From the NCBI GenBank assembly GCA_025057455.1, contig JANWWY010000014.1, forward strand, positions 1 to 35,956: a stretch of DNA of 35,956 bases, written 5' to 3'. Shown here one piece after another: positions 1 through 7,945 of this stretch. Positions within the stretch are counted from its first letter, which is position 1, and the number at the start of each line of letters is the position of its first letter. Both the position numbers and the translations under genes were made by a program. This DNA is from Aquificaceae bacterium. Lineage in GTDB: Bacteria; Aquificota; Aquificia; Aquificales; Aquificaceae. The notes below the pieces were generated by a model that saw nothing but the letters and a program-made list of their open reading frames with translations, had not been told where the DNA came from and made no database searches.

Positions 1-29
1 AAGAATCTCTATGTAATATACCCAAGACC

Positions 30-674
30 TCATAGCCTTCCTATAAGATAGTTCCAGATTAGGAGAATGGGTGGGAATATTATCCTTCCCAACACACCCG
101 TAAAGAGTAGAAGGGTTATGGCAAGAAAGCCAAACATTTCAAACCTGTAAAAAAGTTCCCAGTATTTCACGGAGAAAAAGCTCATAACAGCCCTACTTCC
201 GTCAAGGGGAGGTATGGGTATAGCGTTGAAGAAGGCAAGCACGAGGTTTACAAGTACCGACTTTGCGGAGAATAGGGCAAGGGGTAAAAGCACGCTCTCT
301 CCCAGAAAGTCTAAATAGCCCTGGGTTATAAGCCTATACAGGAGAGCAAAAAGGAGAGCAAGAAAAAAATTCATGCCTATACCAGCAATAGACACAAAAA
401 AAGTGCCAACTCTTAGGTTTCTAAATCGCAGAGGGTTTATGGGAACTGGCTTAGCCCATCCAAAGAGTATAGGAGAACCTACCAGTATCAAAAGCCCGGG
501 CAAAAGTATAGTGCCCAGTGGGTCTATATGAGGTATAGGGTTTAGCGTCAGCCTACCAAATTCCTTTGCGGTAGAATCACCCATTTTGTAAGCCATCCAG
601 CCGTGGGCATACTCGTGGAGTATAACCGCCATCATTATAGCTGGTATGGCAACTATAGCTTCTTGAAGGTCCAT
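30..674 (-). CDS. M50-family membrane zinc metalloprotease (site-2 protease family)
   Basis: Predicted integral inner-membrane zinc protease of the small SpoIVFB-like branch of family M50, about 214 aa. The zinc motif HEYAH is at residues 20-24 inside the first hydrophobic segment, and a distal NAIPIPPLDG motif (about 150-160) supplies the third ligand Asp; both hallmarks are intact. Most of the rest is hydrophobic. There is no PDZ domain, so it is not a full RseP. I chose the ATG at 674 over a TTG one codon upstream because it overlaps the stop of the preceding flavoprotein gene as TGATG, a typical coupled start. It is the last gene of a minus-strand operon that begins near 7826. Family members cleave transmembrane segments of regulators; the substrate here is unknown. 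Family is secure, role is not. Confidence 0.88.
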   Translation of the reverse strand: MDLQEAIVAIPAIMMAVILHEYAHGWMAYKMGDSTAKEFGRLTLNPIPHIDPLGTILLPGLLILVGSPILFGWAKPVPINPLRFRNLRVGTFFVSIAGIGMNFFLALLFALLYRLITQGYLDFLGESVLLPLALFSAKSVLVNLVLAFFNAIPIPPLDGSRAVMSFFSVKYWELFYRFEMFGFLAITLLLFTGVLGRIIFPPILLIWNYLIGRL

Positions 675-2380
675 CAATACTTCCTCTCAGCAGGCTGATG
701 ATGGGTTATTCTTACATCTATGTAATCTAACTTAAGAGTGTCCCCTTCCTGTCTAACTATGGTGTGCTTTAAAAAGTTCTCGTCATCTCTTTCAGGATAG
801 TCTTCTCTGTAGTGTCCCCCTCTGGATTCTTTCCTGTGTAGTGCACAAAAGGCTACAGCCCTTGCAAGGTGTAGCATGTTCCTGAGTTCAATAAGCTCCA
901 CGAGGTTTGTGTTAAAGACCTTGCTTTTGTCCACGAGTGGAATTCTTTCCCACCTTTGCAAAAGCTCAGAGAGTTCTTCAAAGGCGGACTGCAAGGAAGT
1001 TTCATCCCTGAATATACCCATCTTTTCCCACGTTATCTCGCCCATTCTTCTTCTTATGTGAGCCAACTTTTCGTTGCCCTCCCTTTTTACAAGATGCTCT
1101 ACGAATTCCAAGCCCTTTTTCTCTTCCCCATCCGTGAGTTCTAAAAAGTCCACCTGCTTTACGTACTCCCTTGCGGATATTCCGCAGAATTTGCCAAAAA
1201 CCAAGAGCTCTATGAGTGAGTTGCCCCCCAACCTGTTAGCGCCGTGGACAGAAACACAGGCACATTCACCCACAGCGTACAAACCTTCCATGGGTGTGGA
1301 GGAAGTCATGTAGTTTTCCACATGCACGCCACCCATGCAATAGTGAGCTGTGGGTCTTATGGGAACTGGGTCGTAAACTGGGTCCACGCCTTCAAAATCT
1401 ATGGCAAGCTGACGCACTTGAGGAAGCCTTTCTTTTATCTTTTCTTCACCTAAGTGTCTAAGGTCCAGAAGCACGTAGGCAGAAGTGCCTTCGCCAAAGC
1501 CTCTACCTTCTCTTATTTCGTACTCTATAGCCCTTGAGACCATATCCCTTGGTGCAAGCTCCATTTTTTCTGGTGCATACCTTGCCATAAAACGCTCGCC
1601 TAGCTTGTTTATAAGATAACCACCTTCCCCTCTACAGGCTTCTGAAAGGAGAATGCCCGTCTTGGCAAGACCGGTGGGATGAAACTGTATAAACTCTACG
1701 TCTTTAAGAGGAAGACCATTTAAAAGGGCAACCGCTACACCGTCCCCAGTGTTGCCTATGGCATTTGTGCTTCTTTGCCAGTATATGCGCGCAAAGCCCC
1801 CCGTAGCCAATATTACCGCCTTTGCCTTAAGGTTTATCACTTCACCGTTTTTTATGTCATAAAGCACAACACCCTTTACCCTTTGTCCGTTGTGAAGAAG
1901 GTCAAGGAGGAAAAATTCGTTGAAAAAGTCTACGTTGTCCCTTGCTAAGGCTTGTTCAAAAAGAGTGTGCAAAAGCACGTGACCAGTCCTGTCTGCGGAA
2001 TAGACAGTCCTCGGGAAAGAGGCACCACCAAAAGGTCTCTGAGCTATCCTCCCATCTTCCATTCTGGAAAAGGGCACACCCCAACGGTCAAGCTCGTAGA
2101 CCACTTCAGGAGCATGCTTGCACATAAAATAAACCGCATCTTGGTCTGCCAAAAAGTCAGAACCCTTTATAGTGTCAAAGGCGTGAGCCTCTGGACTGTC
2201 TTGGGGCACCGCATTGCCCAGCGCTGCATTCAGACCTCCCTGCGCCGCACCCGTGTGCGAGCGCGTAGGATAAACCTTAGAGACAACCGCTACTCTGACG
2301 GATGGGTCTCTTGCGCACTCAATAGCGGCTCGGAGACCTGCACCACCTGCACCTACTACCACCACATCGTAAGCTCTCAT
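674..2380 (-). CDS. sdhA: Succinate dehydrogenase/fumarate reductase flavoprotein subunit
   Basis: FAD-containing catalytic subunit of the SdhA/FrdA family, about 568 aa from the ATG at 2380; a TTG three codons upstream is possible. Visible marks: the dinucleotide fold GAGGAGLRAA (10-19), the SHTGAAQGG motif whose His42 carries covalent FAD in this family, HPTG and HGANRLGGNSL in the capping and substrate region, and a C-terminal helical domain. No iron-sulfur (B) or membrane-anchor gene lies beside it, so partner subunits must be elsewhere. In Aquificales with a reductive TCA cycle this family usually serves fumarate reduction, so frdA is an equally good name. It follows the DUF202 gene after 16 bases and overlaps the protease gene by one base. 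Function class is firm; reaction direction is inferred. Confidence 0.93.
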   Translation of the reverse strand: MRAYDVVVVGAGGAGLRAAIECARDPSVRVAVVSKVYPTRSHTGAAQGGLNAALGNAVPQDSPEAHAFDTIKGSDFLADQDAVYFMCKHAPEVVYELDRWGVPFSRMEDGRIAQRPFGGASFPRTVYSADRTGHVLLHTLFEQALARDNVDFFNEFFLLDLLHNGQRVKGVVLYDIKNGEVINLKAKAVILATGGFARIYWQRSTNAIGNTGDGVAVALLNGLPLKDVEFIQFHPTGLAKTGILLSEACRGEGGYLINKLGERFMARYAPEKMELAPRDMVSRAIEYEIREGRGFGEGTSAYVLLDLRHLGEEKIKERLPQVRQLAIDFEGVDPVYDPVPIRPTAHYCMGGVHVENYMTSSTPMEGLYAVGECACVSVHGANRLGGNSLIELLVFGKFCGISAREYVKQVDFLELTDGEEKKGLEFVEHLVKREGNEKLAHIRRRMGEITWEKMGIFRDETSLQSAFEELSELLQRWERIPLVDKSKVFNTNLVELIELRNMLHLARAVAFCALHRKESRGGHYREDYPERDDENFLKHTIVRQEGDTLKLDYIDVRITHHQPAERKY

Positions 2381-2396
2381 GGCTTTCAATTTTAAC

Positions 2397-3053
2397 TCAA
2401 ATTATTCTAAGCACATAAAAGGTAAGCACAAGACAAACAAAAAGTATGACGATTCCATATACCTTATACAGAACAACGTTCGTCCTGTAATAACCCTTGT
2501 CCACCTTTGCTATAGTGCGATAGAAGTTAAAACCCCCAAGCAACAGCGTTAGAATTCCTATGCCCATCACGAAAAGACCTATGCCAAAAAGTTTTTGATG
2601 GTCTGCACTTATTTGCATTTTAAAAACTCTCTCCAACTGGACAAGGAAAAACTCAAACTTTTCTATTACAAAGCCGAAGACTATAAGGGCTATGGCTGTC
2701 CTGACCCAAGCAAGAAAGGTTCTCTCCGCCGCCATGTATATTCTAGGGTCTGTCACTTCCTTTGGATGCACCGCTATACCTCCTTCTATGTATTTTATGT
2801 CCTTGTGAAATAGAAGTAGTCCAGATACCATAAGAAAAAGACCAAAGAGGGCTGAGCCCTTTGCTACCCAATCAAGCAACAGAGAAACATGAATTCTTTG
2901 AGTGAGCTGTGCCAAGGTTTCAAACTTTCTCAGAAAGACACCAAAGGAAAGGCTATACAGGGAAAGTCTCACGTATCCAAGGTATGTTCTCTCAAGGGAC
3001 ATGTATATGCGAGCATCTCTCGCAGAAGGAAGCCTACCCTTCAAAGGTAGCAT
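2397..3053 (-). CDS. Membrane protein with two DUF202 domains
   Basis: About 218 aa. The signature of DUF202 (YidH family) occurs twice: DARIYMSLERTYLGYVR near residues 13-29 and DPRIYMAAERTFLAWVR near 103-119, each followed by hydrophobic segments. The two halves are clearly alike, so this is an internal tandem duplication of a domain usually found singly in proteins of about 100-130 aa. The second copy keeps the ERTFLAWVRT core better; the first is more diverged. The domain has no established biochemical role. The gene sits 6 bases after the DUF2229 gene and 16 bases before sdhA, so co-transcription is very likely. The ATG at 3053 is used; no strong ribosome site is seen, which suits translational coupling. 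Confidence 0.85.
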   Translation of the reverse strand: MLPLKGRLPSARDARIYMSLERTYLGYVRLSLYSLSFGVFLRKFETLAQLTQRIHVSLLLDWVAKGSALFGLFLMVSGLLLFHKDIKYIEGGIAVHPKEVTDPRIYMAAERTFLAWVRTAIALIVFGFVIEKFEFFLVQLERVFKMQISADHQKLFGIGLFVMGIGILTLLLGGFNFYRTIAKVDKGYYRTNVVLYKVYGIVILFVCLVLTFYVLRII

Positions 3054-3059
3054 TGCAAA

Positions 3060-4151
3060 CTAAAGAAAGAGTTTTTCAGGTAAGGGTGGTAGTCTTCTTA
3101 ACTTTTTCTCTATTATATCCTCCGAATACTTCTCAAGGTAGTAGACTATGGTTTCCACCCTTATCTTTACACTACCCGCAGGCTTTGTTTCATCCAGCTC
3201 GCCAAACTTAAAAAAGAGAGTGCCAGAGCCTTCTACGATTTTTTGCACCGGTGTAAAGGTAGGCTGGTCCATACCACACTCGTAGGAGGAAAGCCTTATA
3301 ACGCCTGTTATCCAAGGAAGCCTCGTAGCAAACTTTGCACCCCATATAATCTCGTTGGTGTTAGAGCTATAAGAAGAAGTCCATACGTCCGATATATCAA
3401 AGGGGCTTTTTATTATGCCTTCTCTAATCTCTTTACCAAAAAGCCAGTCCAAAAGCCAGTCATCTAAAGGCAGATAGTTGTACCATAGCACGGGATAGCC
3501 GTAAACTTGGAACTCTCCATCTATTTCGTGACCTATGCCTGGGTCCATGTGGTAGGGTCTTGCGAGAACAAGTATTGCTGGTCTGTTATTTTTTGCACAC
3601 CATCGCACTACCTCAAGACTTTTTTCCCTCATCCTTTTTTCAAAGCTCTCCAAAGCCTTAAAGCCCTCTTTGACAGCTCTTCCAGTTTCCTCAAGAGTAA
3701 GACCAGGGATTACCTCCTTTAAAGAAGTCCACAGATACTTAGGGAGCAACTCCGCCTCTGCAAAGGGGACGAAGGGAGAGACCATTTTAATACCCCTTTC
3801 CTCAAACACGTTCCCTTCTCTTAGAAAACCCGCCTTTATGTTTTCCACACTCATAAAAACCCTCGTGCAGGATAGTGTGTCCATAACGTGACCCTTAAGG
3901 AAAGAGGGAAGGGAGTATATCATGGGTAGAAATAAGAGGTTTATGTCCTTGTAAAGTAGCTCTCCTATGTGTCCTGCTAATGCCTTTACAGGAAAACAGG
4001 AATCCATGGTTATTCTTCCTTTTCCGTAAGTCCTGTACTGCTCTTCGGAAGTTTCGGAGCTGAAAACAACCTTCCCTACGCCTAAGGCGTTGAAAAAGCC
4101 CACCCAAAACTGGTGAGTTCCCCACACGTTTAGAAAACGGGGTATGCCCAC
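3060..4151 (-). CDS. DUF2229 protein, acyl-CoA dehydratase activase-associated
   Basis: Matches the DUF2229 module that in many anaerobes is fused behind BcrA/HgdC-type activase domains. Seen: an N-terminal VGIPRFLNVW, then SCFPVK followed by a Gly-His pair, LPMIYSLPSF, LARPYHMDPGIGHEID, and Cys residues in SCFPVK, TLSCT, RWCAK and YECGMD that could ligate an iron-sulfur cluster. I prefer the GTG at 4151: homologues start at the KVGIPR strand, an AGAAGG lies 9 bases upstream, and it follows the activase stop by one base. The only upstream ATG (4223) would force a 73-base overlap with the activase. About 363 aa. It acts presumably with the two preceding gene products as part of one redox system; its exact biochemical task is not established. 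Confidence 0.82.
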   Translation of the reverse strand: MGIPRFLNVWGTHQFWVGFFNALGVGKVVFSSETSEEQYRTYGKGRITMDSCFPVKALAGHIGELLYKDINLLFLPMIYSLPSFLKGHVMDTLSCTRVFMSVENIKAGFLREGNVFEERGIKMVSPFVPFAEAELLPKYLWTSLKEVIPGLTLEETGRAVKEGFKALESFEKRMREKSLEVVRWCAKNNRPAILVLARPYHMDPGIGHEIDGEFQVYGYPVLWYNYLPLDDWLLDWLFGKEIREGIIKSPFDISDVWTSSYSSNTNEIIWGAKFATRLPWITGVIRLSSYECGMDQPTFTPVQKIVEGSGTLFFKFGELDETKPAGSVKIRVETIVYYLEKYSEDIIEKKLRRLPPLPEKLFL

Positions 4152-4152
4152 C

Positions 4153-6312
4153 TTAATGGACCTTCTGGACTCTTGTCCTAAAGGCTTCCTTCTTAACAAA
4201 GTCAGCGATGTTAGGAAATTCATGCTTTACCCTCTCCATTTTTTCCTTTACCGCTTTCAGCTCCCTTTCGTCCTCCACAAGCCCCTTGGGGCAGGCATTG
4301 TTCACTATAAGCCTTACCCATCCTGCCTCCAAAGGCACCTTGCTCCAGGGTCTTCCTTCACCTTCACCTATGTAAACGTCTATAAAACTCCTTTGGCAGT
4401 TTACAGGACACCAGCTACATACCGTATCCTTTGAAGTTATAGACCTGTAGGTTAGTTTTTCCACCGCTTCAAAACCTCTAAAGTTAGTTCTTTGGTGCCT
4501 TTTATAGTGCTCAAGAGCCACGAGGGCTGCGCCTATGGCACCCGCCTCACCCGAGTAGGGATGCACATAAACCTCCGCATCTGGCACTTTTGACTTTATA
4601 AAGTCCAACTGAGACTTTACCACCGCAAGGTTTCTGTGCGTTCCGCCTTGCAGTATAAACTTTCTTCCTACCTGAGAGAGGTTGTTTATGTTGCCCGCAT
4701 AGACCCACACGTTAAGGGGAAGCACGTAACAGAGACCAGCGAGTATTTCCTCCGCCTTCCAGCCCTTTCTCTGTTGGTTTACTATGTCGCTTTGTAGGAA
4801 GACTCCGCACCCCATGGTAAAGTTGGGCATAGCCTTTGCGGAAAAGGCCTTGTCCGCAATTTCCGAAAGGGGTATGTTAAACCTCTCTGCCACACCTTGC
4901 AAAAAGGCACCGTTGCCAGAAGAGCACTGAGAGTTTAATCTAAAGTCCACCACAGAACCCTGTCTGATAATCATTACCTTCACATCCACACCACCCACAT
5001 CGCATATGCAGTCCGCATCTGGGAAAAAGTGAAGACCTGCGGTAGCATGAGCTACAGTTTCCACTACTGCCACATCCGCACCCAGTACATCTTTTAGTAA
5101 GTCCTTACCGTAGCCTGTTAGACCAAGGGCTAAAACCCTACCGTTTCCTAAATATTCTCTTATCTGCCTGAAGATTTGCTTTGCGTCCTCGATGGGATTG
5201 CCTTTGCTTAGAGTGTAGCAGGAAAACACGATTTCCTTCTCAGGGGTTATGCAGACAGCCTTTGCGGTGGTTGAGCCAAAATCACAACCTATGACCACCT
5301 CATCTACCTTCTTGGGCACTATCTTGTTCTCTACCACGTAGCTGTATTTTCTCTTGAACTCCTCCAGCTCTTCCAAAGAGCTCACCAGTCCACACTTGCC
5401 TTCCCTTAACTTGCTCTCATACTGCCCTTCGTTTACCCACCAGAGAAGCTTTTCATAACCTGCGTAAACACCGCCATCCTCTTCAAGAGCTGTAAAGACG
5501 CATCCTAATGCTGCGTAGTAAACGGAGTTCTCAGGCACCAAGACCAGCCTCTCCATTTCTTCTCTGCTAAAGTTCCCTATGCCCCTTTCTTGCCAAAGCC
5601 TTTGAAGGTGCACCCTCCAAGCTTCCTGAAGACCTTTAAAAAAGAGGTTAGGACCACCCAAAAGTAAGACCTTTGGTAGTGGGGTGTTCCCCTTTGTAAG
5701 CTGGGATAGGTTCTGATAGACAACTGCCTCAAAAAGGGAGGCTATTATCTCCTCCGTGGCAACGCCAGCCTTTACAAGAGAGTTCACGTCAGCCTCCGCA
5801 AATATGCCACACTTGGCACTTATCCGATGAAGAGTATAGCCTTCATAACCCATCTGGGAAAGCACTTCTGGAGCTATACCAAGCTTTCTGCCTGCCTTTT
5901 CTATGAAGGTGCCCGTTCCTCCGGCGCATACGTTTTGCATGTAGACCTGTCTGTTTTTCTTGCCTTCCTGCTCCTTTATGAATATGGTCTTCATGTCTTC
6001 CCCGCCTATTTCGCTTACGAACCTCACGTCGGGGTGGAGTTTTTCTACTGCAGTGGCAACGGCTACTACCTCCTGGACAAAGCGAGCACCTATGAGCTCA
6101 CCTATAAAACCACCACCAGACCCAGTTATGTACACCCTGTCCCTGCCAGGTTTAAGACCAAAGTTTCCCTCAAGCCTTTGCAAAAACTCTAAGACCTTCT
6201 CCGCCTGCTTTGTGTTGTGCCTCTCGTATGCCTTGTGTATTATGTTTCCCTCTTTGTCTGTCAAAACATACTTGCAGGTGGTGCTACCCACATCTATGCC
6301 TAGAAGGAGCAT
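4153..6312 (-). CDS. Double-domain acyl-CoA dehydratase activase (BcrA/BadF/HgdC family)
   Basis: ATP-dependent electron-injecting activase of 719 aa with two ASKHA domains in one chain. Domain 1 starts GIDVGSTTCKYV (5-16), has GSGGG (64-68) and cluster cysteines C129 (QNVCAGGTGTF) and C168 (SAKCGIFAEAD). Domain 2 starts CDFGSTTAKAV (343-353), with C463 (SQCSSGNGAF) and C502 (MGCGVFLQSD). In single-domain activases a homodimer holds one [4Fe-4S] between two such Cys pairs, so this chain could form the unit alone. The tail adds C632, C635, C639 and C674, possibly a second cluster. It follows the HgdB-like gene after 2 bases and precedes the DUF2229 gene by one. Known members hydrolyse ATP to push an electron onto a dehydratase or double-cubane protein; the partner here should be the 6315-7826 product. 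Confidence 0.92.
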   Translation of the reverse strand: MLLLGIDVGSTTCKYVLTDKEGNIIHKAYERHNTKQAEKVLEFLQRLEGNFGLKPGRDRVYITGSGGGFIGELIGARFVQEVVAVATAVEKLHPDVRFVSEIGGEDMKTIFIKEQEGKKNRQVYMQNVCAGGTGTFIEKAGRKLGIAPEVLSQMGYEGYTLHRISAKCGIFAEADVNSLVKAGVATEEIIASLFEAVVYQNLSQLTKGNTPLPKVLLLGGPNLFFKGLQEAWRVHLQRLWQERGIGNFSREEMERLVLVPENSVYYAALGCVFTALEEDGGVYAGYEKLLWWVNEGQYESKLREGKCGLVSSLEELEEFKRKYSYVVENKIVPKKVDEVVIGCDFGSTTAKAVCITPEKEIVFSCYTLSKGNPIEDAKQIFRQIREYLGNGRVLALGLTGYGKDLLKDVLGADVAVVETVAHATAGLHFFPDADCICDVGGVDVKVMIIRQGSVVDFRLNSQCSSGNGAFLQGVAERFNIPLSEIADKAFSAKAMPNFTMGCGVFLQSDIVNQQRKGWKAEEILAGLCYVLPLNVWVYAGNINNLSQVGRKFILQGGTHRNLAVVKSQLDFIKSKVPDAEVYVHPYSGEAGAIGAALVALEHYKRHQRTNFRGFEAVEKLTYRSITSKDTVCSWCPVNCQRSFIDVYIGEGEGRPWSKVPLEAGWVRLIVNNACPKGLVEDERELKAVKEKMERVKHEFPNIADFVKKEAFRTRVQKVH

Positions 6313-6314
6313 CC

Positions 6315-7826
6315 TTAACCCCTCCCCATCAGCTTTGCTATGTGCATCACGTAGTTGCTGGCAGTGCCCGCATAGCCGTAATGGGGAACCTTGTAAGTAG
6401 CCCTTTTTATCTTTGGATGCTTTTCCTCAAAGTCTCTTATCTCTTCCACCGTCAAACCGGTTTTTTCAAGGACCTCTTCAAATTCTTCCCTTGCCCTTCT
6501 TTTTGCCTCTGTAAGTATCATCTGACACCTAGAGTATGCATGCACCTCCGCATCGCCCTTTATCTCTATGGGTGCATAAAGAAGGTCCGGATAATCGCCC
6601 AATACCTTAGCCATAGCTCCTATAGACATAGTATTGGGTAAACATCCATATGGGGATAGCTCGCATATCATATGAGCCTGCTTGTTCTTATAAGCATACA
6701 GAGCCTTTCCTATAAGCATGTGTCCCTCTCCACCGGCAAGCCTGTAGTGGAAATATGGTCTGGCTAATTCCTTAAGCTTTCTCTGGTCGGGTAGCGGGTT
6801 GGGTATGTTGTTTAGGGCTTCTCTGAGCTTGTCGTACACCCTCCTGTAAAGGTAGGCTATGGTCTGTATGGCAAACTTTTTTGTATAGTACTTCTTTACA
6901 AATCCCTTTGCATCTTCCAGTTTAAAGAGCTCCATGTTTATAAGGTAATCCATCCATACAGCCACAGGCGGTGGAATAACCTCTGCTCCTTCCCTTTCCA
7001 ACCATCTTTTTATGTTGTAGTTTCCATCCCCTTCGTGAGTCTGAAGCCAGAATTCTCCCGTTATCTTTACTCTGGGCTTCACCCTTAACCTATCTACCTC
7101 TACCTCATCCCATAGTTTTCTTACTTCTTTGAGCGCATCCGCAAAGTAGTCAGTAAAGACATGCCAAAGAAGGGAATCCAATTTCTTGCCCTTTATGGGT
7201 CTTTTCTTTAAAGCTTCGTACAGGACTTCTATGCTTTCTTCTACAACTCTATCCGTTTGTCCTTCTTTTACCTCGTAGGGTCTTACTGCGTATTCCATAT
7301 CTGTTATCAGGTCTCCGTAGAACATGGAGTATACAAGTCCGAAGGTCAATGGCATGCTAATTTCAAGACCTCCTCCTGGTGCGGACTGCTCCATCCTAAG
7401 AAGGTCCAAGAGGAAAAGCCTGAAATCCCTTAGGTTTAGACCTTCCAACACCCTCTCATAGGACTCGTGGTACTGTCCAAACCTACACGGTCCACAGGAA
7501 CCTATAGTGACGAATATGTACCTATCCTTTAAGGTTTGCTCTCCTTCCTTTTCCTTTAGGGTCGTAAGGGTTCTTGCCAGGTTTCCGGCGGTAAAGGTGG
7601 TGGGACAGCACGCTCCTACATCTATGAATTCTTTACCTATGTCTAAGTCTTGTCTTTCTATGTTGGGTAGCGGTTGGCTTTTGTACCCTACCCTTTCAAG
7701 AGAGCCCTGTATGAGCCTCTCATGCTTCCATGTAAGACCGCCGAAAAGTATAGTGGTGCTTGGTCTTTCTTCTTTTGTGAAGGGTCTTGGTTTGTAGGCT
7801 TTATAGTGAACTTCTTTTGTTTCCAT
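6315..7826 (-). CDS. HgdB-like iron-sulfur protein (2-hydroxyacyl-CoA dehydratase D-component family)
   Basis: About 503 aa, resembling the HgdB/FldB/double-cubane-cluster-protein superfamily, especially the module found at the C-terminus of giant activase-DUF2229 fusions. Seen: GACCPTTF (C73, C74), GSCGPCRFGQY (C111, C114), ICELSPYGC (C388, C395) and SRC (C434), giving seven Cys as potential cluster ligands. The ATG at 7826 is chosen because AAGGAGG stands just upstream; longer frames lack such a site. It is the first gene of the operon and is followed within 2 bases by the activase. Characterised relatives either dehydrate 2-hydroxyacyl-CoA or, as double-cubane proteins, reduce small molecules; which applies here cannot be read from sequence. 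Family is well supported, substrate unknown. Confidence 0.82.
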   Translation of the reverse strand: METKEVHYKAYKPRPFTKEERPSTTILFGGLTWKHERLIQGSLERVGYKSQPLPNIERQDLDIGKEFIDVGACCPTTFTAGNLARTLTTLKEKEGEQTLKDRYIFVTIGSCGPCRFGQYHESYERVLEGLNLRDFRLFLLDLLRMEQSAPGGGLEISMPLTFGLVYSMFYGDLITDMEYAVRPYEVKEGQTDRVVEESIEVLYEALKKRPIKGKKLDSLLWHVFTDYFADALKEVRKLWDEVEVDRLRVKPRVKITGEFWLQTHEGDGNYNIKRWLEREGAEVIPPPVAVWMDYLINMELFKLEDAKGFVKKYYTKKFAIQTIAYLYRRVYDKLREALNNIPNPLPDQRKLKELARPYFHYRLAGGEGHMLIGKALYAYKNKQAHMICELSPYGCLPNTMSIGAMAKVLGDYPDLLYAPIEIKGDAEVHAYSRCQMILTEAKRRAREEFEEVLEKTGLTVEEIRDFEEKHPKIKRATYKVPHYGYAGTASNYVMHIAKLMGRG

Positions 7827-7945
7827 TGTGGGCCCTCCTTCTAAGTTTTTATAAAAATTTAAATCACGCAGGGAACGCTTTTTATGTGTTAGGTCATATA
7901 GCTCCGTTGTAGATGTTAGGTTATAGGGCGTGTTATAATACATCC
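7827..7945. promoter_or_regulatory. Divergent control region between the HgdB-like operon and argG
   Basis: A 119-base AT-rich gap. On the plus strand TATAAT (7934-7939) lies 6 bases before the argG ATG. On the minus strand an AAGGAGG ribosome site precedes the ATG at 7826, and a TATAAA-like box lies in the A/T run near 7847-7860. Two direct copies of TGTTAGGT followed by C/T-ATA start at 7887 and 7914, a 27-base period, and could be an operator. No clear -35 box is visible for argG. Confidence 0.5.

Noticed and set aside
1952-2395. Open frame of 147 codons on the plus strand
   Set aside because: It lies wholly antisense to the flavoprotein gene, has no recognisable domain, and is explained by codon usage of the real gene on the other strand.
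4152-4223. ATG start at 4223 for the DUF2229 gene
   Set aside because: It would overlap the activase by 71-73 bases and add residues not seen in the family; a GTG at 4151 with AGAAGG upstream fits better. Still possible.
5960-6400. Open frames of 120-146 codons on the plus strand
   Set aside because: They are antisense to the activase and HgdB-like genes, whose motifs are clear; no family resemblance or ribosome site.
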